This document shows positions 27,447 to 42,741 of a stretch of DNA of 64,000 nucleotides, one piece after another; within the stretch, counting starts at the first letter, position 1; each line of letters opens with the position of its first letter. A program made the translations under genes and the position numbers. The stretch covers positions 164,221-228,220 of the forward strand of contig CAJNYU010002679.1 of the NCBI GenBank assembly GCA_905331475.1. The letters are read 5' to 3'. Under the pieces are notes generated by a model, which saw only the letters and a program-made list of their open reading frames with translations, did not search any database and was not told the DNA's origin. Source of the DNA: Rotaria socialis. Lineage: Eukaryota > Rotifera > Eurotatoria > Philodinida > Philodinidae.

Positions 27447-27448
27447 AG
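27447..27448 (+). other. Candidate 3' splice site upstream of PSMC3 start
   Basis: AATCTTAG ends two bases before the ATG at 27451. As no upstream coding exon is needed, it would fit a 5'UTR intron or a trans-spliced leader. Confidence 0.4.
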
Positions 27449-27450
27449 AT

Positions 27451-30698
<3,248 letters not shown>

Positions 30699-31258
30699 TA
30701 CAATCAAGAATCATTTTTTCTGCTGATAGTTCAATTATTCATTTACATTGTTCTATTTTCTTTTTTTTTTAAACGCCTAGAAAATAAAGCTAAAAACTAA
30801 ACAGTGGTATGCAAAATTAAGCATGCACTAGAGAGAGAGAGACGAGAAAAACTAGGTAATTAATGACAAATTTTACTAAAATATATAACAACATGTTGAG
30901 GGCTATTATGAGAAATTTCCGTCGACAAATATTTGTGTTTAAAAAGTCATACATTATTGTATGAACACCATCGATACGTTGGAATCAACCTAAAACATAG
31001 GATTGTACTTTTTGTGTTGCCTAAAATACTTATATATTGAGCTGTGCAAACCGAGATTGTAATTAGTATTCTAAACTTCTTTGGAAAGTACAATTTAAAA
31101 TTTGCATCAACTATCAACGACACTTATGACTACAGTTACAAGATGTTTATAAGCAAACAAATAAAATTCATCGGTCTGTAATGTTTGTTTTTTTTCTTTT
31201 AAAACGTTTATTTAATAGAAACCATATATGAACATCCTTTTTCAAAAGAGATCCCACA
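30699..31258. other. Convergent 3' spacer between PSMC3 and the small membrane gene
   Basis: About 560 bp of AT-rich DNA, the shared 3' flank of two convergent genes. It contains AATAAA-like strings near 30782 (+) and on the opposite strand near 31210. No gene is seen. Confidence 0.45.
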
Positions 31259-31593
31259 TCATATTAGCTGTCTAAGTAGAGTATAATTAAGCGCCGTCTG
31301 AGTATATGGACTAAAGTAACCTATAAAATTATTCAAGTAAAATATTTTACAGAGAACAAAAAACAACGAAGACAACTCACGGTAATGAGCTATATTTCCA
31401 AGTCCAATACCGAGACCAGCTCCTATTGTAATAAGAGCTAATGTTCCAAACAAAACAAGTCCAAATCTACGTGCTGCTGGGTCTCTGTGGAACAATATAT
31501 CATGAACATAATAGTATTTTTTCAATTCATTTTAGCATACCCTCGTATTATGTGATTTTCAGTAGTCACTGGTGGTTGATTTAATGGAATCAT
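31259..31593 (-). CDS. Small single-pass membrane protein (72 aa)
   Basis: The minus-strand model is complement(31541-31593), complement(31381-31484) and complement(31259-31320), ending in TGA. Phases 2 and 1 join cleanly to give 72 residues. I do not recognise the family. The sequence shows a polar, Pro/Thr-containing N-terminus, a basic patch (DPAARR, 19-24), then one hydrophobic segment at about 26-47 with a glycine-zipper pattern (GAGLGIGLG), and a Tyr-rich tail. The clean exon junctions and non-random composition argue for a real gene despite its length. A small organelle or ER membrane subunit would fit, but that is speculation. It is convergent with PSMC3 and divergent from the RING gene 630 bp away. 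Confidence 0.65.
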
Positions 31594-32225
31594 GGTCGAT
31601 TTTGAATAGATTCCGCTAGTTTAGTTATACGCAATATGACTGCGAATGATGATCATACTTTATATTACTATCAGTTCGACTGTTACATTCAATGACAAAA
31701 CATTGATTCTCCTTCTGACAGTCACGCTTGAACGATTAAAATAAACAAATTTTAGTCACCTATTTTCTCTCTCTTACGTCGTCATTCTTGAATGATAGAC
31801 ACATGCGCATATTCTTTTTTTGTCACTAATCTTGTGTTTAAACAGTTCTCTCTGTACGAAAAAACATAATTCCATTAAAAATTCAAGTAGCTGACCGAAA
31901 TATTTAAGTGATTTATTTTCGATCGAAGAACTTGAGAAGTAAAAAGCATACTTCGTGTTTTTTTTGCGTTTCACATGAAGATTGAAAGAATATTCATTGA
32001 GAATGTTAGCATTTAAATGAAATATCCAAGACTCGATGACCGAAATGACTATAAATACTTTTGAATCATAAAAAATACATTCAATTAACCTTCATTTTTG
32101 TTTTACTATTTAATCAGAACATTCTAATTTTTTCCCTTTTCAAAATGATTGATTGAAGGACAAATAGAAAATGAATATAATAGGAATATAATAGCGCCTC
32201 TTCATTTAACTAAATCAAAATATTG
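31594..32225. other. Divergent spacer between the small membrane gene and the RING gene
   Basis: About 630 bp that should contain the promoters of both divergent genes. No TATA box or other element could be assigned with confidence in such AT-rich DNA. The open frame at 31774-31974 (-) looks like chance. Confidence 0.4.
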
Positions 32226-32813
32226 ATGCTTATTACAAGTATTCTCGTTTCAATTTGGCTTAATCTATTCGATAAATATCATACATTTCTATTTTGTATA
32301 ATTTTTAGTTTTGTGTTCACTATTGAAATTTATATTGCTCTTGTTTTTATTTCTACTTATTTATCATTAACTTGGTTTCATAGATATAATAATTCATCTA
32401 TTCACTATCCATTAAAATTTCTTTGGTCTTATCTAGCAAATCGATCAGTATCGAATCAACAAAATCATTCTTTATTATCGAATGAATATATTTCTGAAAT
32501 ATCCAATGTTTCGCTACAAAATCCATTTCGTCGTTTGATGCTTTTAAAAATACACAATTTATTTCGAAAGACACCATTTAATACAAATAAGGATTCTGAT
32601 AATAATAATAATAAACATAAATATAGATTGTTTGATTATCGGTGTCCTATTTGCTTTAATAATACACAAGCTGCATTTCGGTGGATCGCACTTGGCTGTG
32701 GTCATATTTTATGTTCACTATGTACTCAACATCTTTATTTTGGTAACAAACCAATGTGTCCTAGCTGTCGGTCACCTATTATTCTTGCTGATGTAACAAT
32801 TCTTTACATTTGA
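32226..32813 (+). CDS. Membrane-anchored RING-finger protein, probable E3 ubiquitin ligase
   Basis: This single-exon gene encodes 195 residues. Two hydrophobic segments lie at about 2-15 and 20-49, followed by a polar linker with an Asn-rich run. A C-terminal C3HC4 RING runs at about 140-182: CPIC, then CGHILCSLC, then CPSC. RINGs of this kind recruit ubiquitin-conjugating enzymes, so it likely ubiquitinates proteins at an internal membrane. I chose the ATG at 32226; an in-frame TTG precedes it. RING domain identity is clear, while the orthologue (RNF-type family) cannot be named. The lack of introns, beside intron-rich neighbours, could mean a retrocopy or simply a small gene. Confidence 0.82.
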   Translation: MLITSILVSIWLNLFDKYHTFLFCIIFSFVFTIEIYIALVFISTYLSLTWFHRYNNSSIHYPLKFLWSYLANRSVSNQQNHSLLSNEYISEISNVSLQNPFRRLMLLKIHNLFRKTPFNTNKDSDNNNNKHKYRLFDYRCPICFNNTQAAFRWIALGCGHILCSLCTQHLYFGNKPMCPSCRSPIILADVTILYI

Positions 32814-33480
32814 AAGAATGCCTACTTGCTTTACTCTCAACATTAATCCAGTTGACACTAAAAACATGTGCGATCAGACATCCAATGCATGAACTCGTAC
32901 ATAGTAGAGAACATGTCAATTTTTGTTGTCTTCTAGTCGTGTAAAAAATAAATTGAATTCTTTTTCGGCTGCTGTTTACTATTTGTCATCTTTCTGTAGG
33001 AAAAAACGCGAATTTAAAATAAAATATGATGAATAGAAAGCTTGTCACCGTTGCTTGGGAGATCAAGAAATCTAATAAAACGAAATTCGAGGGGCACATG
33101 ATCTCCTGCCGACAAATTTAAATGGCTTTCTATATAATGAAAAAAAAACTCAAGAAACGAAACAGTTATAAATGTAGGCGTAGTGGCACACAAGAAACCT
33201 ACTATTTTTTTCGCTTCACTATAGTCTCCTTCTTCGTCGGTTGATGCCTGGTGTTCTAGTGTCTTAGATTAAGTAAACAAGACACGGTGAAATAGATCGG
33301 TGAATTGAAAATGGAATCATTTTAAAAAATAATAAAAGTAAGTCAACTGATGCCATTCAATGCTTGTTTTCTTTTAATGCCAAGAACTAACAAACAATGA
33401 TAAAATATGTTAGTAGTCGTTTTATTTAGTTTAATCAAATCTATACCAGCAGCTACTCATTTTTAAAGATTAATCAAAGA
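32814..33480. other. Spacer before the C1orf87-like gene
   Basis: About 670 bp of AT-rich DNA with no supportable gene. The coding frame of the next gene remains open for some distance upstream of its ATG at 33481, so an upstream exon portion is possible. Confidence 0.4.
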
Positions 33481-36400
33481 ATGAAGGAACATTATACCCA
33501 TATGAATACCTCATACTTACCTATAATCGGTTATCAAGGTGCTTATACTGCCAAACGAATGTACCAACAACCGCTGGTAAATATTTGATGTCATAAAATT
33601 CAAAATTCTTGTGTTAGATTTGAACTTCTTCTTTTTGGTATTTCAATAATGCCATAGAATTTCTTATGAATATAGAATGGAATAAATTACGAACTTTTTT
33701 TTTTATTCAAGAGTATGTTCCTATTGATTTTATTTGTTTTTGGCGTTTTAATCATGATTAGTGCAAAAAAAAAATTGTTTTAATCTATGAAATGAGCCAA
33801 AAAGAAGACTCGTAAGTGTCTTGATTAAAATAATCTATACGAAAGTGAAAATGGAACTTGCATGTCCATAATATGCTTATTTTGGCACATCATTTTCTAG
33901 GCACAAATTCCTATTAATTATGCAACAGCAGCTATTCCTAGATATGCACCATTTGGTACTGATTACACACCTGATTATTCAACGAAGATAATTGGTAGTC
34001 GATATGTATCCATTCCTGAAATAGCTTCTAATGCATCTAAACATCCATCTCCATTGTTAGCCAAAAATATGTAAGCATTTTTTCCGAGAAGTTCAACGAA
34101 TCCTTTCACTTTCCTGTCCAAACAATAAGTTAGTCTTGAAAACAATAGTACCTAAAGAAAGAAAAAAATTCTTTTTTTGATTAACTTCACGTTCCATGGC
34201 CGATGCCATACTTAGAAGAAAGAAGAAAAAACACATCTGAGTACCATTAATATCGAGAGAAAGAGTGAAATAAAGGAATTCATAAATGTTCTTCGTCTTC
34301 TTTTCCTTTTATTCCGGTGTAAAACACCTTCTACGATTAGTAAAAATAAAGTTACCCAAGCAACTGATTTGACTATTCTTTACTATCGATAAAAAAAACA
34401 GAGCAGTAACAACAACAAACATACATATATACCTTTACAACAGAAAAGTGAAGAAAAATACGAAGGTGTCTAGTGTTCGTGTGTGTGTGTGTTAACGGTT
34501 TTGTTAAAAGGATCATTTCTTTTTTTTTTCAATCGAAATAAAGCGTTTTAAAGTAATTCCGTCTTTTAATGGCATTTACACGATTTTTTCCAGTTTCAAA
34601 TCACATTTAGTGAGATAATCTTTTTTATTGACATTAAACATTAATTTTAATTTTATTAAACTTTTTAGTGATCCCGATTTAGCACCAACTAAGACGATTC
34701 AACACGCTCATGCTCAGGATAGTCCTCAATGGCCACAACAAACAAAGTCAAGATTCGATACAACATATCGTACTGAATTTATCAATCGTATTCGACATCC
34801 GGTATGTAGTTCGAAAAATTGCTTTTTTCTGAGTGGGAAAAAAACGAGATAAAATTGCTAGCCTATTCTATAATAACAAAATGCATCACAATATCAATCT
34901 AGGAATATGTTCCATGGTATCTACAATCAGATTCGGTAATTGACACTAATATATCATACTCTCCACACATCTTCTTTTTATTATCGTAAATTTTTTTTTT
35001 CTATTCTTAATACTCGATTATCACATAAGTATAAGAACCATAGCAACCACCATGTTTCGTTGCAGGCGCATAAATTTCATTAAATTTTACTCACCACAAA
35101 ACGAGAAAATGATTTCGATAATCTCTCATAAAAATCGAAGCTCTTGAATGTCATTCAAGTCAATAAAAAATATCCGTTTTTCTTTTCTCACAAACAGAAA
35201 AAATAAGCAAAAGAGAAATACGTTTGATTTTTCTTTATATGTCATCATATAATTAAACATTTAAAATTATTCATATGTTATCCTCGTAATATATCTTATT
35301 CCAAATATTTTGTATCTGAATTATTGTTCTTCTTTGGTTTTATCGTTTTCCATCTTAATGAATTGAACTAATTGTAATACAAAATAATAAAGGTCATTCG
35401 TTTTGTATTCGTGTTAGTTTAATTCTTTTTTCTTTCGTTCTGTACAATAAATGCCACAGCTTCGTCTTGTCGTGAAACGTATAGAAAAATATTCTAATTA
35501 AAACAAAACCCAAATAAATCCATATCACCCGCTTATGTTATCAATTGAACTAAGAAAAAGGCTTGACACAAGAAAAGGAAAATAATCGTCATCTTTGTTT
35601 GAACAGGATCAAATTGCAAAACCGATTCGAAATCTTCAAAGTTCATTTAATCAATATTCTGTTCTACCACCAATTAATACAGAAATCGTTAATAGAAATA
35701 ATGATATTCCAAGAAGTAATGCATCTGCTCGGACTACTAGTACCGATGTTCAATCAGAGAAACAACCATTTCGAGATCAACAAATGAAATTTAATGAAAG
35801 TATGCCAAACGATATACCTCCATTAAATTTCAATAATAGTTCACAAAACTTTTATGGTCAACCACCGCCACCACCGCCACCACAACAGCAACAGCAACAA
35901 CAACAGCCAATGATTGATAATATAGATACCTATATGACTCAAGAACCTGTTCTATTAACTGATTATGAAGAACAGCGGTTAGCTGAGCAAGTTTCTTATC
36001 AATTAGGATATTCATCAGGCGTTGAAAAATTAAAAGTATTCTATCAAGAATTAACTGCATATGATCCAAATTTAACACGTTATGTACATTACTCAACAAT
36101 TCAATTACTTGCTGCTCAAATTGGCGTAATTTATTGTTTTTTTAACTTTCGATTTATTATGATCTTAGCAAAAAACAATTCTCTTTTCTAGTTAGGTTTA
36201 CAAGATGATACACTTCGTTTCTCTATGTGCAAATTTGTTGCACCAAATCGACCACGCGGTTTCGTTAATTATGAAGATATGGTTCGATACTTTGGCAGAT
36301 GTCTTGCCTATACGAATCCTCATCAATTAAGGTGAGCGGTGTTCTACAATCGCTTTGAATAAATAACGTTTCAGAAAAAGTCAAAAATGATCATTTTTTA

Positions 36401-38041
36401 AATTCAGTCCTTCGCAGTCTTGTGAAACTTCGGCTTATCATCAACTGAATTTTCATCGTTATCGTCAAAATGAATGTCGATGTCGACATGAACATAATTC
36501 ATATTCTAATAACCCTTGTCCTATCCATCACTATAATCGTTAAATGTCTGAAGTGAAAGTTTAAACTGAGTGCAGTGATTACTTCTTTCATATGTTTTCG
36601 TGATTTAAATATACTCTTAACTATAAAAGCACACTATCTTACGTGATTGTCGTCAGTTATCACTTTGTAGGGGCGAACAGTACCAGCACGGTAGGTTCTG
36701 GTCACTGCATTGTTTGCCAATGGGTAGGTATAATTATACATATATTAAAAACAAAACAGCAACTCATTTGTCTAATATGATTTGTTCATGTATCATGCTT
36801 GGTCGTCGTTCGCTCTTTTGGTCTATGTATGTCTCGCTATTTAAATTTTCTTTGCATACCAACTATACTATGGGCATAACGATTTAAAATGCATGAAATT
36901 CAGCTCATAATATACAAAATGCTTTCTTTTTTCCTCTCTCTTTCTACTGATGTATTTTATTAAACGTATTTCATTTTCTACTATATAGCCAGCAACGAAA
37001 TCCAAACTCAAGATCAAGTAATTCTAATAATGGTTCTTATAATCGAACGCCGAGTCCACAAAAACAGTATCAAACACGAATTCAATCGAGTCTAACTAAT
37101 TTAACTGATGATGGCGAAAGAAATTTTGATCCTGATGAACGATTAGTTCGACTTTTATTAAGACAAAATTTGAGAAGCTTCGAACTCAATGGTTCAATTG
37201 ATTTTGATAAACTATATCGTGAATTAAAAGCCGTGGATCGTAATCAAACTGGTGTTTTAAATCGGCAACAAATAGAAGAAGTTGTTTATAAAGTTCGCAT
37301 ACCATTACAACGCTCATTGCTATTTCAAATACTCGAAAAACATTGCCGAGCTTACTTAAGATTATATAAGTAAATTAAATTTATTTATGAAAACTTGTAT
37401 TTTCTATTTAAAAACTATACAAATAGATGGGAAGCATTCTTTCAATATTTAAAAGAACAAATTCTTGACACTGGAGATAGTCAAGATCAATTGAATCAAA
37501 TTTCAACGCAAGTAATATTCAAAAAAGAACTACTTTCTATATAATATATGAAAAGTTTTCTTCTAGAATTCTCCAACTCGTAATCAATGGCTTGATCTAA
37601 TTCGAAAGGAATATAAGGAAACTGATCGTCTGCGAGTTGTTGAACGATTTATTGCAAATACCGAAGGATCGCGATTAGTAAATAATCAATAGTTTGACTG
37701 AAAAAAAGAATGCGAAATTATTATCTGTTGTAGGAAAGCCATCATCCAACAGCATGGTTTGCGCGCTTTCTACGTCTTGCTAATGCTATGTATACTCATC
37801 GAGCTAGTACAAATAGAGATCGTATGTGTAATAGAGAATGATCGTTAAACAAAAAATTTTTATTTTACTTTTTTAAGATGATTTTCAATTGCCTCGAGAC
37901 GAAGCTCGTCGACTATTTCGTGCCTATAATCAAGTATGGGATTTAAAAATTGACGATGATAAAATACAAATCGTACTTAATGCGTGTGCTCGTGGTGGAA
38001 ATACTGCTGTAGACGATGCACTTAAACTACTTGCCAAATGA
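33481..38041 (+). CDS. C1orf87: C1orf87-like EF-hand-related protein
   Basis: Exons: 33481-33576, 33901-34070, 34669-34801, 34903-34935 (33 bp microexon), 35607-36125, 36192-36331, 36989-37369, 37427-37511, 37567-37677, 37734-37821 and 37878-38041. All phases join, giving 639 residues. Resemblance to vertebrate C1orf87 (also called CREF) rests on KIIGSRYVSIPE near the N-terminus, the order of three helical EF-hand-like segments (about 262-360, 410-500, 560-639), and the C-terminal EARRLFRAYNQVW. Remembered sequences only were compared. The loops lack full calcium-binding residues, so calcium binding is doubtful. A Pro run followed by a Gln run lies at about 230-245. Function is unknown; relatives tend to be found in ciliated animals, which is general knowledge and not shown here. 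A possible alternative last exon is listed separately. Confidence 0.8.
36408..36543 (+). CDS. Possible alternative terminal exon of the C1orf87-like gene
   Basis: A good acceptor (AATTCAG) at 36401-36407 opens a frame in the correct phase for the donor at 36332. It reads 45 residues rich in Cys, His and Arg (CRCRHEHNSYSNNPC) to a TAA at 36541-36543. No donor in the phase needed to reach exon 36989 occurs before the stop. It could therefore end a short isoform of about 408 residues lacking the last EF-hand-like regions. Chance is possible because the frame is short. Confidence 0.4.
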
Positions 38042-41000
38042 GCGATTTATTTTATTACATGTCTAGAAGATTTTTTTCGAAGAATTTGAAGTTTCTTTCT
38101 TTTTTTTGTTCTGTTTCAATTAAATATTCAGTTTTTGAATTATCGATGTTATATAATTATGATTAAATAAAATATAAATGTTCCTAAAAAAAAGAATGTT
38201 AATAATGATTATGTAAATTATTTTTAAACTGTTTATGGTCACCTTAAGAAATCTATTCATGCGTCGTATTATTAAAGTATCAATATAAAAGCATAGATTG
38301 ATGGTGATTATTTGTAATCTTATTTGAATTTAAAAGAAGAATTTTTCATATCAATAAAATAGTTATTTTTAGTTAATCTTTTCAATGAAATGCGTCGTCT
38401 AACGATTGGTTACTTTAAAATAGAATAAAAATGTCGGATATGTTTTGAATAGTTTTTATGAGCGTTGTGATAGAAAATAACGACTTTCGCCATCAGAAAG
38501 ACAAAACAAAATGATATTTTACGAATGTTTCTGTCAATTATGATTAAAATTTTCCAGTGAAATGTATGTATTACGATTGATTACTTTGATGTGGTTTCAA
38601 TCTAAAGAAATTCATGACGACCATCAATCGAAGGTCCACGAAACCATGTAAAATCTAAATTTTTGATTGATTTCATTCAAAAGATAAAAGCATTTTGCTC
38701 TATGTTTCTAACAAATTATTGGCGAAAAATTCAATTTTTACTGCAGATTTTCTTAGTCAATTTTAAAAGCAAATACTAAGCAGAGATATGAGAGAAAATG
38801 TTGTTATATGTCACCTCATCTCCTGTTAATAGCAAGGATATTGGTAATTCTATATTTTGTTTCTCGGGGAAAACCTTTCCATTTCGGAGAACCATTTACA
38901 TAAAAAAGAAAATGTATTTTTCTAGATAAAAAAAGCGGAATGCAACATTAATTATAAGGTGAAAAGTCCCTTCTGTATTTTTACCTTAATGTAACTAATG
39001 TATTTAATCGTCTAAACACACAAAGCATTATTTTATGGACGAAAAAAAGCGAAATTACTATGAAATATTAATAAAAGTAATATTCAATATGAAACTGAAA
39101 ATTACCATCGTAGGTGGAATTCAATCAGAATACATTATGGGACTTCTCTATGTATTACGCTATTGAATAAAAAGAAAAAGAAAATATAATCTGCTAATAT
39201 CTTCATGCTGATATATCCCTGCATGAAGAAAGCCATATTCTTTGATGTATTTATACTCATCCATTAGCAATATTGATCTATTCTTGACGTAATGATAATT
39301 GTATTTCTTCAATGTTCCTCATATATCTATATATCTGCGGAGATGATGATACATATCTTCGTTAGATATTCATTTTTGTTCTACGTGAAATGAAATTGCG
39401 GTCAAATGTTTTACCCGTTGGTCAATATTCAAACAAAGACAAAGATGGAACATAATGTTTGTTGGTAATTTACTATGATTTATTCATAATGCATGTAGAG
39501 TGGGCCATTTTTATTGATGTACCATTCAGTTTTTTCTTTTTCGTTCACTTTTTTTTCTCATCTAAACTTAAGAGTAGAATGATGCCGTCGCATTCTGATT
39601 ACATGCCTTCCAGTGTGTATATAGTTGGAATGGAGAGGGCTTCTTTATGTCTATATGTAGACAAATGTTTGTACATATGCATGGTGAGTGATTACATTTT
39701 AGACTACCATCAAGAGAAACAAGAGCGTATTTAATAGTACGAGAAGAAAACATTTTTGTCGTTGTTGTCAAAGCAGACACTGTTAAATGGCCTTGCAAAT
39801 ACAATTAGAATAGCACGTAACGCTTTTCTCTTTCTTTTTTTCCTTCTTTTTGTATTATTATTATCATCAACACATACCGAGTAATACAAGGGTCAGACAA
39901 ATATAATTATTCGTTTGCATTTTTTCTATCTGTCAATAAAGTTATACGTTATGCAGTATACGCGTTTCGATTAGAAACCATTTTTACCCTTCACCGATCA
40001 CAACAGAATCGATAATAGTAACAACAACAACAACAACAATAATTATTTTGAAATGTAAAAAGTTTTCTTTATATATACGTATGTAAATAAGTAAACGATG
40101 AAAATTTCGTTGCATTTGTAAGAAAGAAAACGACGATTATAACTCGACATTTATAATGATTTTATCGAGCTAATATAAAGTTTATCTCTACATATGTAAA
40201 TGGACACGTATGTATTTTTAAATCAACTTTTAACCTTCGATGCCGAACATTATTATGAAACAGCGAATATGCGAACGTGTGAACGTGCGAAAGAGTCATG
40301 TTCCATTGCGCTCAAGTGCCAGCATACTCTCGAGAACGTATACATACGTAAATATTTGAAACGTCTCTTTTTCCTTTCTCTCATTCGTTCTCTTATCTCT
40401 TTGGAGGAGGGTTGATCTGTGAGACAGGTTGCTATCACAAAAAAACACGCAGAAATGAATGAAAAGAACAGAAAGTAAGTCTTGTCAGCAAAAGTCAGAT
40501 TATTTTGTGTTTGCATTTCATAGTCCCTTCCGCTTTTTCTGTCATTATCGAGCTTGATTGCACACACATTTTATATATATGTTGTCATCGTGCTCTTTTT
40601 TCCTATATTTTATCTTACACTCGTGTGTTTACTATACTTTTTCCTCTTCTTTATTTCTTAGAAGAAACAGACCAAGACAACGTAAATGAAAAAAGAGAAA
40701 GAAAGGAACTAAGTTGACAGCCAAAGGGCTACTTGTCGAACGTGTTTTTCATTCCATATTATTACTTTTTCTAGCACTCTTTATTTGTCCAACAAGCTGT
40801 AACTACTGCTGAATTAGGCGACGTCAAAAACAATCGGTTCGTTTAAGTAAGGAAAAACCAATCGATTCTTATTCAATTTCATCATTTTGTTTCAGATAAC
40901 TGATGATATCAAATATTGTATTCTTCTTTTCATGGTTGTTTAACAATACTGATGAAATTCATAAGGCATAGCCTTGTCGTTATATTGTCAAGTAGATGCG

Positions 41001-41575
41001 TGCAATATCGAAGTCAGCATACATATACATATTCTATAGTTCTGCTACCTTGTCTTTCCACCTGAGTTTTTACCACATTACACGAATAGTAGAGTGCGTG
41101 TACAAATATTTGACAGCGTAACATAAAAAAAAAGAAGAAATGATTCAAAGCAATAGGATGTTGCAATTTTTATCGATAGAAAAAAAAAACGTAGAACTGA
41201 AAAAGAGAATTGATTGAAGGTGAAAGAGTCATAAATATAGACATGTACATTTTTACTGGAGTAAGCATATATAGGCATGCACATTCTTCAACAGTTTTAG
41301 TATAGTGAAAATGAATGATAAATGGTAGCATTTTATTATCACAAGGTTAGTTTTGTTCCAATACGACTTTTGTTGACTAATGATAGTCAGGAAAATAACT
41401 TTCTCTTGTGTCTTTGTTACGATCAGATATTAGAGTAGAACTCAGACATTCATCAATCATTCAGTTCTATTATGTTCTACATATAATAGATTGGAAGTGA
41501 TTGGAAAGCTAATCAATACGATTTTTGTATTCTAGATGTGAGTCTTCTCTTTAGTATATATATATATATATATAT
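38042..41575. other. Gene-poor stretch between the C1orf87-like and laminin-G genes
   Basis: About 3.5 kb. Open frames at 39459-39734, 39568-39804 (-), 40200-40415, 40253-40567 (-), 40505-40717 and 41078-41284 (-) overlap one another on both strands without domains or splice partners. An AAC trinucleotide run sits at 40020-40039. Upstream exons of the laminin-G gene could be hidden here, but none is convincing. Confidence 0.45.
40020..40039. repeat. AAC trinucleotide microsatellite
   Basis: About six uninterrupted AAC units in intergenic DNA. Confidence 0.85.
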
Positions 41576-41577
41576 AT
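41555..41577. repeat. TA dinucleotide microsatellite abutting a gene start
   Basis: Eleven or so TA units end directly at the in-frame ATG at 41576 of the laminin-G gene, which makes the true 5' end hard to place. Confidence 0.85.
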
Positions 41578-41593
41578 GCATAATAAACACATT

Positions 41594-42741
41594 ATGGATC
41601 ATTTCGATTACGAGAACGCAGCATCTGTTAAACGTCTTAATTCATTAGAAGGAATACAATTTGATGGACGAGCATATGCACTCTACGGTATGAAACAGAT
41701 CAATTGACTTAGTTTTTTTGTTATCATGCTCATATTATGTCTTGTTTTTAGATCCTAATTTTAAAATCAATAATATACTTACCATAAATTTTCAAATACA
41801 AACATTTGCTCATGATGGTTTAATTTTATGGATTGGTGATTCTCAACCTGAATCAAGTTTTACAGTTGAAATTCAAAATCGACAGGTAAAGCCTTTTCTA
41901 AATAATCATTAATAGGCAAAATTTGATATTTATTGACATATATTTCACACAAATACATATCATTAAAAATCTATAACACACATTCATACAATGACATAAC
42001 ACTTTTTCATATGCATCGTCATGTTTTCATTTTTGAATGCAACAATACGATATTTTTGAAATAGTTAACTAATCAATATCTCTTGAGAAATTCCATCGAT
42101 TCTAATACCCTAAAGGCTTTTAACACATAAATTGAGTATGCTAGTTTTACTACTAGGAAATTAAAACGGTTATCAAAATTGACTAAGTCGCCTATCATCT
42201 CGTAATCGAAATAGGTGATATATAATATTATTTTATTTTATTTTAGCTTATTGCTCGAGCTGTTGTTGATGGTCAACCATTTAGTGTTCGGACAGATTTT
42301 GTAAAAAATCGTTTATGCGATGGCATTTGGCATTGCGTTCAAGTACGTCTTGATGGTAGTCTGTTGACAATGAAAGTTGATAAACGACAATTTACAAAAA
42401 CAGAACCACGTGTAAACTCAATTGATATGCGCGGGCCACTTTTCATTGCTGGCTATTCAGACAAATATTCTCCTCCCTATTTATCAGTTCGTTCGAAAAC
42501 TTTCTTCTTCGGAAATTTACGAAGTTTAAGAATCAACGATCAGCAAGTGGACTGGCTTGCACCACGCAATAGTGGTTTAGCAGCTGCAACACCAGAATTT
42601 CATCGATATAGTACAACAACAACAGCGCCGGCAACAAGTAACTTTAGACCATTTATGACTTCACCAGAAAATATTAGGCGTACATTTAAAACAACAACAT
42701 TTAGAGCATCATCCGTTTCAAAGAATAGAAAATTTCCTTAG
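41594..42741 (+). CDS. Laminin G domain protein
   Basis: Exons 41594-41687, 41752-41885 and 42247-42741 join in phase to give 240 residues (246 if the in-frame ATG at 41576 is used). One laminin G domain spans about 18-185: IQFDGRAYALYD, then LTINFQIQTFAHDGLILWIGD, DGIWHCVQVRLDGSLLTMKVD, PLFIAGY and FFGNLRSLRIN. Such beta-sandwich domains bind glycans or other receptors outside the cell (laminin, agrin, neurexin). A Thr/Ser-rich, basic tail of about 55 residues follows. The protein as modelled has no signal peptide, which is odd for an extracellular domain, so a 5' exon is probably missing or this is the last part of a larger gene. No specific orthologue can be named. Confidence 0.8.

Noticed and set aside
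36672..36691. Possible microexon in the C1orf87-like gene between TAG and GTAGGT
   Set aside because: Its 20 bp length would shift the frame relative to exon 36989.
40735..40806. Signal-peptide-like frame (ILLLFLALFICPTSC) upstream of the laminin-G gene
   Set aside because: It has no in-frame ATG before a stop, and no donor/acceptor pair joins it in phase to 41594 convincingly.
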